A stretch of DNA of 64,000 bases from Brassica napus (lineage: Eukaryota > Streptophyta > Magnoliopsida > Brassicales > Brassicaceae), in NCBI RefSeq assembly GCF_020379485.1, contig NC_063450.1, positions 31,286,137 through 31,350,136 of the forward strand, given 5' to 3'. The translations under genes were made by a program, and so were the position numbers. Shown here piece after piece: positions 32,066 to 42,600 of this stretch; positions within the stretch are counted from its first letter, which is position 1, and the number at the start of each line of letters is the position of its first letter. The notes under the pieces were generated by a model. That model saw nothing but the letters and a program-made list of their open reading frames with translations, did not search any database and was not told where the DNA came from.

Positions 32066-35000
32066 CTACTCTGTTTCCGAGTCATCATCACCAGATGAAT
32101 CTGAATCTGGATCTTGGTGAAACTCTCCAATCTCTGGTTCATCCTCTACGTGAACGACGACTTCCTCTCCAAAGTCGGTTAAACCGACTACAAGGCCAAC
32201 TGCAGCTAAATCTTCTGCTGCACTTAAGTTACCGGATGTGCTTGGTTGTAGTGGGTCTTCCAGCTCAGAACTTCCCTGAACTCGGCCTCTCGGGTTGAGT
32301 GATGTAACAGTGACCCATGGATCATCTCTGTTTCTAACCTGAAGGTACTTGATATAACAAACCTGTAACATTTAGAAAATTATTTAATTTGTAAATAAGT
32401 GTTATTAATACACATGATGATGAATCATTATGAATAATTTATATATGTATATTTAATTACCTGATCGGCCTGAGAAGCAAGAATGAAAGGATCATAATTT
32501 TGCAAATTTCGCCTCGAATGTACTGATGTAACACCAAATGCATCTGTTCTCACACCTCGATCTGGAGTGTTGTCGTACCAATCATAATAGAAAATAGTAC
32601 AGCGCAATCCAACCATGCCCGGATACTTGATTTCCATAATCTCCCGTATGTTTCCGTAGTATACATCATCTCCAGATGCAGAACAAACGCCAGCATCATA
32701 AGTCGTACTCGAACGTCTCCTCTTTTGAGTTGTGAATGCATATCCTCGAGTACAAAATCTCGGATATGACTTCACAACATACTCTGCTCCACGCACCATC
32801 TCGCGTATCCAATCGTCAAATGTTTCACCTCTGGTCATACCAGCAGACACCTATTAATAGCACATATATATGTTATATCAATATATGTGAATTAGTATAA
32901 ATATGTGATAAATAATATTTTAATTTGTTTAAAGCACTCACATAAGTAAGCATTCATCCAGAAAATTCTCTCTGCTTCAGTTCTTCAAGTTCCTCCTCTG
33001 TGGCGTATCTATATTCGAACCGCTTTTCTGCCATGAAAATCCTGTACATATGTTGACAATAATATAATTAATTAAGATTGAAATTTTAACTTGTTAAAAT
33101 AAAAATTTGTAAACTAATTTATTTACCTCTCATATTGAAGAACATCTTCGCAGTTGGTGAGAAAATATGTTTACAAATGACTGCGCTCCTGCTCAGTAAG
33201 TCGACGGTCCTTTGGTTTTCCGCTAAGTCGTCCAACATCTGTGAAGATGTCTAGAACCGTAACATGATATGTTGCCCGTTCGCCTCTATCATCATGCCGA
33301 GCAGGTCTTCTGTTTTTGGTCTGCACTTCTGATGGAAAGTAGAACTCGGTAAAGTTTGAAGTTTCTGAATTTATCATCTGTGCGATTATAGAACCTTCCA
33401 CCCTACTATAATTTTTCACCATCTTCTTCAAATGGTACATATACCGCTCATACAAATACATCCATCTATACTGCACAGGACCACCAAGTTCCAATTTTCT
33501 TGCCAGGTGAATAACAAGATGCTCCATAACATTACAAAATGATGGAGGAAATATCTTCTCAAGGTTGCACTGAATCACGGCTATGTTAGTCTTCAAATTT
33601 TCAATACCTTCAAGAGTCACTGATCTCGTGCATAAATCACAGAAGAAAGCACTAATCCTTGCAATTGCTTCATGAACATTCTGTGGTAATAGTTCCTTGA
33701 AGGCAAACGGAAGGAGGCGCTGTATCATTACATGGCAATCGTGACTCTTCAAGCCGATAAACTTTTCTTCCTTTCTGTCGATACAGTTCCGCAAATTAGA
33801 TGCGTAACCATCTGAAAATTCCACATCGTTTGAAATCCAATCAAAGAACGCATCTTTTCCCTCTGCATCAAGTCGATATATGGGAAAAGGAGCCCTACCA
33901 TTCTCATCAACATGAAGTTCAGAACGAGCACATATATCGACTAAATCCAGTATTGACTTCAAATTATCTTTTGTTTTACCTTGAACGTTAAGGATCATGT
34001 TCATGAGATTGTCAAAAAAGTTCTTCTCAATATGCATGACATCTAAATTATGCCTCAGCAGATGATCCTTCCAGTATGGTAGATCACAGAAAATACTTTT
34101 TTTGTGCCAGTTATGTAGTTCTCCAACAGCATCTACCGGATAATGCACATGTTCACCTAGGTCTTGCGTCATTTCTGCACCAAAATCTCTTAGTTGTGTC
34201 GACAAATCTGCCCCACAAATTTCTGGAGGTGGACTGTCAAACACCCTCTTGTTCTTCGTAAACAAATTCCTAGTTCTACGATATGGATGATCAGGTGGTA
34301 GGAATCTCCTGTGACAGTCAAACCAACACGTTTTCCTTCCGTGTTTTAGTTGGAAAGCATTAGTGTTATCTTGACAATATGGACATGATAGCCTTCCATG
34401 CGTTGTCCATCCAGATAACATACCATATGCTGGAAAATCATTTATTGTCCACATAAGTACTGCCCGCATTTGAAAGTTTTCTTTACATGAAACATCGTAT
34501 GTTTCAGCACCTTGAGCCCATAGTTGTTGCAACTCATATATTAGTGGCTGAAGAAACACATCAAGTGATCTTTTAGGATGCTCTGGTCCGGGAACGAGAA
34601 TGGAGAGAAACAAAAACTCTTGTCGCAAGTACAAGTTTGGCGGTAAGGTGTATAGTGTAAGAATGACTGACCATAGAGAATACTGTCTTCCACTCTTGCC
34701 AAACGGGCTGACATTTCTTCTCTCATACGCAAAGTCGGGATATTTTGATTGGAAATACTTCCACACTTTTGCATCTGAAGGATGTCTAATCTCACCATTT
34801 GTTGAATGCTCCGCATGCCATCTCATTGGTTGCGCTGTGCGTTCAGACTGATACAACCTCTGCAACCTTTCTGTCAAAAGCAAATACCACATCCTTTTAA
34901 ATGGCACTGGAACTCTTCCAATCGTATCTTTATAACGAGCCTTTCCACACAATTTGCATGTAACCCGCTGTTCATCCGCCCTCCAATAAATCATGCAGTT

Positions 35001-35669
35001 ATCGCTGCATACATCTATTACCTGATACGATAAACCAAGACCAGCTACCAGTTTCTGAACCTCATAGTATGAACCAGGGGCTACATTATCCTCATGTAGA
35101 ATACCTTTTACAAAATCAGGAATCGCATCCACACAGTCTTCAGCCAAATTATTATCTGTTTTAATGCCCATCAGTCTTGTTGCAGATGATAAAGCTGAAT
35201 GACCATCTCTGCAACCTTCGTAGAAGGGTTGCTTTCCAGCATCCAACATATCATAAAATCTCATAGCTGGTAAATCTTCCCCTTTAAAATGATCATTTAC
35301 CATCTGCTCAGTACCTACACCATAATCTACATCCATTCTAATTGGTTCTTCTAACCTAACCGCAGGCTGAGGTTCGCTAGTACTACCATATTCATTATAA
35401 TCAGTTTCTCCATGATGATACCAAATTTTGTAACTTCGTGTAAACCCATTCAAATATAGATGAGTCCAAACATCCCACTCTTTAATAATCTTTCTATTTT
35501 TACAATTAGAGCAAGGACATCTTAACATACCCGTTTCTGCTTCCGGTTGTCGTTGAACTAACCCCATGAATTCGGTTATACCTCGTTGGTATTCTTCCGT
35601 AAGCAATCTCGTGTTCGGATCCAAATGAGGTCGATCGATCCAAGAACGATAATAATTTGAAGAAGACAT
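32066..35669 (-). pseudogene. CACTA TNP2-type transposase with nonsense codons
   Basis: The start codon is at 35669 and the first block is open to 33171 (832 residues). Domains in order: transposase-associated domain (residues about 8-90, WIDRPHL... CPCSNC... NGFTRSYKIWYHHGE), Transposase_21 catalytic region (middle), and DUF4218 (about 33420-33680, including VMEHLVIHLARKLELGGPVQYRWMYLYERYM). A stop falls at 33171-33173. Downstream pieces continue at 33125-33170, 32950-33040 (with another stop near 32958), 32460-32850 (DUF4216, GETFDDWIREMVRGAEYV... CTIFYYDWYDNTPDRGVR) and 32066-32365 (acidic C-terminus). This full domain set is that of an autonomous CACTA transposase, which cuts and moves elements with matching ends. 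The two stops make this copy non-functional unless bypassed. Confidence 0.88.
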
Positions 35670-35769
35670 GCTTTTTTCAATCAAATTCGTGTGTAAATAT
35701 AGTATGTGAGAGGATGAAGAAATTGTGTGAATGAAGAGGTTGGGGGTGCGGGTATTTATAGATGAAATG

Positions 35770-36045
35770 CTGCCGACAGTACCGAGGAAATTCCGATGGA
35801 ATCCCGACGGCAACGGCTCTTTCCTCGAAATTTCCTTGGAATTTTTAAAATCCCCCAACGGCTCTCTAACGGCTATAATATATCCTCGGATATTCGTCGG
35901 TGTTTTCCGAGGAATATGATTTCCTCGGTATTTCATCGGTATATTCCGAGGGAACCCAAATTTTGGGTTTTCTCGGAATTTTCTTAAAAATTCGTCGGAA
36001 TATTCCGAGGATCTCATTTTCTGCCAGAATGTCCGTCAGAATTAC
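35770..36045. repeat. CACTA subterminal repeats, right end
   Basis: Repeated TTCCGAGGAA, CCTCGGTATT and GTCGGAATATTCCGAGG motifs upstream of the transposase start codon. They match the left-end array and probably act as binding sites for the element's proteins. Confidence 0.8.
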
Positions 36046-36065
36046 GCTGTTTTCTTGTTGTGATT

Positions 36066-37149
36066 GTACCACTCTTTGTTAACCCAAATGGCACTTCCTT
36101 ACCGTTGAACCCTGACCATTCTTTGAAGCCTACATTGATTTGCATGAGTGAGGCCTCTTTTGATAGTTTGTCATGTGCAAAATCTTGAGAGCATTGGGAG
36201 CGACATGGATTTGTTCTCATCTCTTGCTAGCATAGGGTCATCATTTGAGCTAGCTTCTAGGATGGTGAGTGGGGTCTTTGTTCCTTAAAGATTTATATCT
36301 TGGGTTTGGGAAGTGATAAAGTTGAGATTGATGAACAAAAGATTGTCATGAGAAAGAAAAGCCCTAGGGACCTAGAATAGAAAAATAAGAAAGCTCTTGA
36401 TTGTATTGTTTGAGACCTTCCCCCTTTATTAAAAAAAAAGAAGAAAAAGAAAAAGAAAAAAAAAGAAAAAAAAAGAAAGAAAGATTCAATAAGATAGTGG
36501 GGAAGGGATAATAAAAAGTGTTAGAGCTTAGAAATGTGAAAAGTGAATAAGAGGTCCTTAGTGGTTGAGTCTTAAGAAAAGAATGTTGTTCATTGGGTGA
36601 GTGATGTGAGTGTTTTTCATTTTGGGTTATTGGATGAATGAAATGGGTGTAGAATTTGTAATCACTGAGGAATAGGGTAGAATGATGAGGATGGATCCAT
36701 GTATGCATGAATTGCTCCTAGTCTTAGATAAATTTTGCATAATGATTCAGCTCCTTGATTCTTGAGTGATTGCCACCTTAAAATGACAACATTTGAATCC
36801 TTCTCTTCATTCAAATAAGACCATTGCTTACCTAACCAAATGATTGAGATCATGTGCCCATTTGTAAGAATTCACCTTGTGTGTGTGTGTGAATCAATGT
36901 GAGAGCTGGTTTAAAGAACTTGTTAGTTGATGAGTATTGCAACTTGTGTAGAGGCATAAGAGTATGGATAGGCCTAGAGAAGCTAGAGTATAATAAGAGA
37001 GTTTGCTCATGCTATTTGCTATATTTCTTTAGGATGTCAAGTTGAGTGCATTGAGTGTTTCTTTTGGCTAAGCTAGCATCTTTGTATCTCTCTTCCTTGT
37101 GTTTTGAAAAGTTTACTTGAGGACAAGTAAATGACTAGTGTGGGGGAGT
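36066..37149 (+). other. Athila 3' non-coding region
   Basis: Non-coding DNA between the CACTA element and the right LTR. It aligns in reverse with about 59603-60640 of the second Athila element (shared landmarks: the AAAAGAGG purine-rich tract, ACACACAC tract, GCTAGCAAGAGATG). It ends in GTGGGGGAG, the likely polypurine tract, just before the LTR. Long open frames on its reverse strand reflect the purine-rich tract at 36428-36483. Confidence 0.7.
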
Positions 37150-38592
37150 TGATATCTTGCATATTTACATGTTTTTAGCATTCATATCTTGTACATTTTG
37201 ATCATATAGATTAGGAATTAAGCATCTTTAGAGTCCATATTGCATGCATTGTCCTTATTAGGTGTTGGAGAGTGCTATGGAGTGATTGGAAATGTTTGGG
37301 AGCATTGTGATTCAAAAAGACGTAGAAAAGGATCATTGGGCGAGTAGAGAAGCTGGAGCGACCTACTGGAGCGAGGTCATGCACCCGCTCTGGATGAGTG
37401 AAATGTAGAGCGACCCACTGGAGCGAGGTATGACACCCGCTCTGTACCAGAGCGACCTCTCGCACCGGGGTAGTGCACCCGCTCCGAGCTCAACATGTCG
37501 TCGACAACTTTCCAGATGTGGAGCGACGTCTCGCAGCGGGGTGACTAACCCGCTCCATATGTGGAGCGACCTGGTGCAGCGAGGTCGTGACCCCGCGCAC
37601 GATTTGAAGAAGTGGAGGTGATCTTTGGAGCGACCTACGTGAGCTACGTCACGACCCCGCTCCGAGCATTCTTTATCTTAGTCGAATTTTAATGTTTTAA
37701 AAGAGCTTTTTAGACTTTTTAATGGAAACCATTAGGTTTTCCAAAGACATATAAATACTCTTGTAATCCTAAAGTTAGGATCTTATCTTGTTTTCTATCT
37801 AATCACAAAGAACTTTTAGGTGAAAGACCATAATCTTGATCATAATTTCTTATCTTTGCTTGATTATCTTGCTCTCTAATCATGTTTAACCTTGAATCAT
37901 CCATAGTTTTGGGGTTATTCATGTCTATTAGTGAGTAGACTAATCTTGGATTCATGGGCTAGGGTGATTAATGGTGATTAGAGAAGATCTAGGGTGTTTA
38001 GTGTTAGATTTACTTGTTTCCTTGCTTGTTGAGGGTTCTCAATGCTATTTTAGTCTTGATCATACTAAAATAGATCTCTAGGCATTTCCTGCCCACAAGG
38101 TGTATGATGAAATGCCTGAACCAACTCTTCAATGCTTTTAGCTTGCTTTACCTAAGAGATTAGTTGCTAAAGGAGTTAAGATTGCTATTGGACTTGTTCT
38201 CCATGTTTGCTTTAGCAACATTCAACCTAATAGATTAGATGCTTGAGTTGCTTTACCAAAAGAACATTCATCTAGAGATAGAGCTTGTTTAGCTTAGTGT
38301 CTGGGCATAAGAAAAGTGTTTGATTGATACCTTGCCACCCTTAGATTGGATCTACATCACCCGAGATCAAATGCCTAGCCCCATGAGTCCTCTTGCTTCA
38401 TATTGAGAAATAAAGATCATTACTTTATTGCATTAGCTTATTAGTTCTTAGTTCATACCATCTTTAAAACTGGATTGCACTTAGCTTAAGCATGAACTTG
38501 CATTCACTTTGCTTTAGAATCACCTAGGATTAGTTCGACAATCTTTTATATTACATTGATTTGATCTTGGACCCTTGAAAAGTCCTGCATCA
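37150..38592 (+). repeat. Athila right LTR, complete
   Basis: Starts TGATATCTTGCAT after the polypurine tract and ends GTCCTGCATCA; length 1443. A GC-rich block at 37345-37670 repeats a unit built from GGAGCGACCT, GCGAGGT and CACCCGCTC. A TATAAATA box lies at about 37749. The following bases GGTAG may be the target duplication, but the other side is lost. Confidence 0.88.
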
Positions 38593-39211
38593 GGTAGGAG
38601 GGAAGCGGAGACGGGTCTGGAGATGGTGAAAAGAAAGGTATACGGAGAAGAAGAGGAAAAAAGAGAAAACGAGAGAGAAAAAAAATTACAAACGTACGGT
38701 TTGGTGACACGTGGGTTAAAAACCCTTTTGGTAATCGGTTGCCGAAATCCTATATTAAGGATCGGTAACATGCATTTTCTTTATTTTTGATTTAATTAAA
38801 TGTCTCATTAATTTTAAAAATTCTATTAAGAAACTTGGATAATCATGCTCTTAATATTAGAGTTTATCTCGAATTATAAAGACTTGACAGATAAAAACTG
38901 TTGGTGACAAAGAATAAGGTATATTCGGAGATGGCAAGGGATCCAAATCTCGATGTACATTTTTGGGAAGAAAGAGAACGTATGCCGTTTTTTTAGGAGG
39001 AAAAACGACGCACATTGTCTCTTAAATTAACGTAAACGCCAGAGACAAATCAACGGTGGGTGGGGCCTATTTCTACGGAAGTCAACAAAACGCACCGTCG
39101 CTACCTTCTCCTTTACGTCTTTAATGAACATTTAACCGAGCCGAAGAGAAACCACGGCGAGAGAGGAATCTCCGAACTCCGGCGAAAATCGAGCTCCCTG
39201 TGATCCACAAG

Positions 39212-39578
39212 GTAACGCATCGCTCAATCTTATACGAATTTGAAAATCTGATTTTCTTTTTATTTAAAATAATTTTCCTCTGTTCATTTAGCTAGATTAT
39301 CTGAAAAAACAAAATCGGTTATAGTTTCGAGGTTTTCTTCTGATTACGATCTGTGGAATTTAATCAGATTTGACTTGCGGTTTTGATAGATCTCTGGCTT
39401 TTGATTATGATCTGATTACCTTATTAATTTCTTGTGACGTTTATAATGTTTTACTGAGTTCTTCAAGTGAACAAGAACACTGGTGGATTTTATAATTAAC
39501 GATCGTCGGATTAATGTGAAATGTGACTATCTGCTAAGTTTTCTCAAGCACAGTTCGTTTTTTTTGTTGTTGTTGCAG
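39212..39578 (+). other. Probable 5' UTR intron of ALA2
   Basis: A donor AAG|GTAACGC at 39211-39212 and an acceptor TTGTTGCAG ending at 39578 bracket T-rich DNA upstream of the ALA2 start codon. The leader exon would lie at about 39130-39211. Inferred from splice signals only; leader introns are common in plant genes. Confidence 0.5.
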
Positions 39579-39673
39579 TTTATGTGCGTAAACTTCATCA
39601 ATCAGCCCCTTGGAGTTTGAGGATGAAACTCTAGAAGAAACCTTTTGCCTCCAAGTGAAAATACAAAAAAAAA

Positions 39674-42600
39674 ATGAAGCGTTTTGTTTACATAAACGAT
39701 GATGAGGCTTCAAAGGAGCTTTGTTGTGATAACCGTATGTCAAACACAAAGTATACGTTGTGGAATTTCTTTCCAAAGAACTTGATGGAGCAATTCAGGT
39801 GATGATGACTCCTTTTGATTTTATTGTTTTAGAAAGTTTAATCATCATTATTCTCTTCTCTGATCGACATTTCTTCTTCTTTTATTCCAGCCGGTTCATG
39901 AACCAGTACTTTTTGTTGATTGCATGCCTTCAGCTATGGTCACTTATAACCCCTGTCAATCCTGCAAGTACATGGGGTCCGTTGATCTTCATATTTGCCG
40001 TCTCCGCGTCCAAAGAAGCTTGGGATGATTACCACAGGTATCTGTCAGATAAGAAAGCAAATGAGAGAGAGGTTTGGATCGTCAAACATGGGATCAAGAA
40101 GCATGTATGGATCAATTTTGCTAGATTTTTGTTTTTTCTGACGAGTGACTTTTTTAGAAGATATTTTGGCTTAGCTGTATTATTATTTTGTTTGTAGATC
40201 CAAGCACAGGACATACAAGTTGGCAATATTGTCTGGTTGCGTGAGAATGATGAAGTCCCTTGTGATCTAGTTTTGCTTGGTACCTCAGATCCACAAGGTG
40301 TTTGCTATGTAGAGGTACACTTAATTTATTTATGCTGCAATCCACTCTTGGTAACCTTTCTTAAGCACTTTCAAATGCGCTAAAAAATGAACTCATACAT
40401 GCAGACTGCTGCTTTAGACGGTGAAACCGATCTTAAAACAAGAGTCATACCTTCAGCATGCGTGGGAATTGATTTAGAATTGTTACACAAAATGAAGGTG
40501 TGACTTCTTGTAACGAATCATACCGCTCCTGGCTTTCCATTTTGTTTCCTGTGAAATGATTTCTTGTTATGTTTATCCTTATTTTCAGGGTGTGATTGAA
40601 TGTCCTATTCCAGATAAGGATATTCGAAGATTTGATGCGAACATGCGCTTATTTCCCCCATTTATCGACAATGACGTCTGTTCTTTAACTATAAAAAACA
40701 CTCTTCTTCAGTCCTGTTACTTGAGAAATACGGAGTGGGCTTGTGGAGTATCTGTATATACAGGTAATGATTTCTTCTATAAATGGCTTGTTTTGGTTTT
40801 AAAATAGATTTCTAAGTTTCAGGACCATGCATTCTTAGTATCTATGTTTTGTCATATATTTCAGTTGATATTTGATAATTTTTCATGATTTTTCATACTT
40901 TCATAGGCAACCAAACCAAGCTTGGTATGTGTAGGGGTGTAGCTGAACCAAAAATTACTGCTATGGATGCAATGATTGATAAATTGACTGGAGCAATATT
41001 CGTTTTCCAAATTGTCGTTGTTATGGTTCTCGGTGTTGCTGGAAATGTTTGGAAGGATACAGAAGCACGAAAGGTTAGATTCCTCATACTATATCATGTC
41101 CATAATAAATATTGACGCTTGTTAGTGTAGAGTTGGGCAGTTCTGACTATACGAACTTGGTTGTTGTGTTTTTCAGCAATGGTATGTGCAGTATCCGGAG
41201 GAAGCCCCGTGGTATGAGCTGCTTGTAATTCCTTTGCGGTTTGAGCTTCTATGTTCCATCATGATACCCATTTCCATTAAGGTAGTTTTAACTTCCTAGC
41301 TATAATATGTTAAACTCTGCTAGCATCCTTTCTAGCTCTGATATAGTGCGTTAAGCGTTTTGGCGTGTGAAAGAGGTATTGGATTGCAAATCGGGGCTTA
41401 GTCATAATATTTGATGGAGCAATATTGATTTTGAAGATAATCCATTTGTATAAAAAATAAGCCTGTTTGTTTCTGCTAAGCATCTCGTTGAATTCTGCGG
41501 CAGGTATCTCTAGATCTGGTTAAGGGCCTTTATGCAAAATTTATAGAATGGGATGTGGAGATGGTAGATCAAGAGACTGGTACAGCATCTTATGCAGCAA
41601 AGTAAGTTCAGGATAGAGGCAGACTACCTCATATTTCACCTGTGAACAATTTAATCTCACGATTTGGTTTTACATTATGTGTTTTTTTGTGTGTGGCAGC
41701 ACAGCAATAAGTGAGGACCTTGGGCAAGTAGAGTACATTTTGACCGACAAAACTGGGACCCTGACAGACAACAAGATGATATTTAGAAGATGTTGTATAG
41801 GTGGCATTTTCTATGGGAATGAGAATGGGGATGCTTTAAAAGGTTTCATACTTCTCCTTGCGTATTTGTGTCAATATATTAACGTATACACTCTGCATCA
41901 ATGAGTCTGCGTCAAAGGAGTATTGTTTCTAACGTATTCTGATTTTCTGATCAGATACACAACTTTTAGATGCCATCACCAGTGGCTCTACAGATGTCAT
42001 CCGATTTCTTACAGTTATGGCCATCTGCAACACAGTTATACCTGTACGAAGGTAATTTTCAACTTCGTTTTAGTGTTTAAATTTTGTTAATGTCTGTTTT
42101 GTCAGTCAAGCAAAGAAACTTCACAAATCATATTTCTGTTTATCTAGGAATTTCAATCTCATTGTGTTTGTTTTTGTGGGTATTTCCATCCGATAGCAAA
42201 GCTGGAGATATTATATACAAGGCCCAATCTCAGGATGAGGACGCTCTTGTAATTGCTGCGGCGAAGTTGCATATGGTCTTTGTCGGCAAAAATGCTAATC
42301 TTCTAGGTAATAGTGGTGTCATTTCGTTTTTTCTCTTCATGGAATATGTATCTAAAAATTAGCCTTCATTTGTTCTGTTTTTCCTCTTTATCGAACGCAG
42401 AACTCATGTTTAATGGTGAGATGATTCGTTATGAGGTATTGGAAATTCTTGAATTCACGTCAGATAGAAAAAGAATGTCAGTGGTAGTGAAAGACAGTCA
42501 GAATGGAAAAATTATTCTTTTGTCAAAAGGTGCAGATGAATCAATCCTTCCCTCTGCACGTACTGGTGAGTTAACGTATCCTTTATCAAAATGAAACGAG

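Larger units (their letters stand above)
28368..36062 (-). mobile_element. CACTA (En/Spm) transposon, 7.7 kb, with ATT target duplication
   Basis: The left end CACTACAAGAAAACA (28368-28382) matches the reverse complement of the right end TGTTTTCTTGTTGTG (36048-36062) at 14 of 15 positions; the right end has CACAA instead of CACTA. ATT flanks both sides (28365-28367, 36063-36065), as expected for the 3-bp CACTA duplication. Subterminal arrays of TTCCGAGGAA / CGTCGGAAT-type motifs fill 28385-28765 and 35770-36030, with two further clusters at 31350-31530 and 31855-32045. Two minus-strand genes lie inside: a TNP2-type transposase and a Ptta/En/Spm (Transposase_24) protein. The element looks recent but its transposase has stops. 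Confidence 0.92.
25377..38592 (+). mobile_element. Athila-type Gypsy derivative, gag only, holding a CACTA element
   Basis: The left LTR survives as 25377-26280 and lacks about the first 540 bases. The right LTR is complete at 37150-38592 (TGATATC...TGCATCA). A primer site TGGCGCCGTTGCC follows the left LTR at 26284, consistent with tRNA-Asp. A polypurine tract GTGGGGGAG precedes the right LTR. By eye the LTRs differ at about 18 of 905 shared positions (about 2%), so the insertion is fairly recent. Internally there is a gag frame and then 3' non-coding DNA. No protease, reverse transcriptase or integrase is seen, unlike the related copy at 58-64 kb. The CACTA element at 28368-36062 sits in the 3' non-coding part. 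Confidence 0.85.
20533..38850. mobile_element. Harbinger-like element, host of the nested insertions
   Basis: The termini GAGCATGATTAACCAA (20533-20548) and the reverse complement of TTGGATAATCATGCTC (38835-38850) match at 15 of 16 positions. TTA flanks both sides (20530-20532 and 38851-38853), the target duplication expected of PIF/Harbinger elements. Without its insertions the surviving parts total about 1.15 kb (20533-21422 and 38593-38850). The left part contains smaller inverted repeats (AAGAAACCCTTAAGGGTTTCTT) and the 3' end of a cp29-type gene. No transposase is present, so it is non-autonomous. Calling the termini one element is inference from their match and the TTA pair. Confidence 0.55.

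Noticed and set aside
36364..36708. A 114-residue minus-strand frame rich in Phe and Ser
   Set aside because: It reads the antisense of a purine-rich tract in Athila 3' non-coding DNA.
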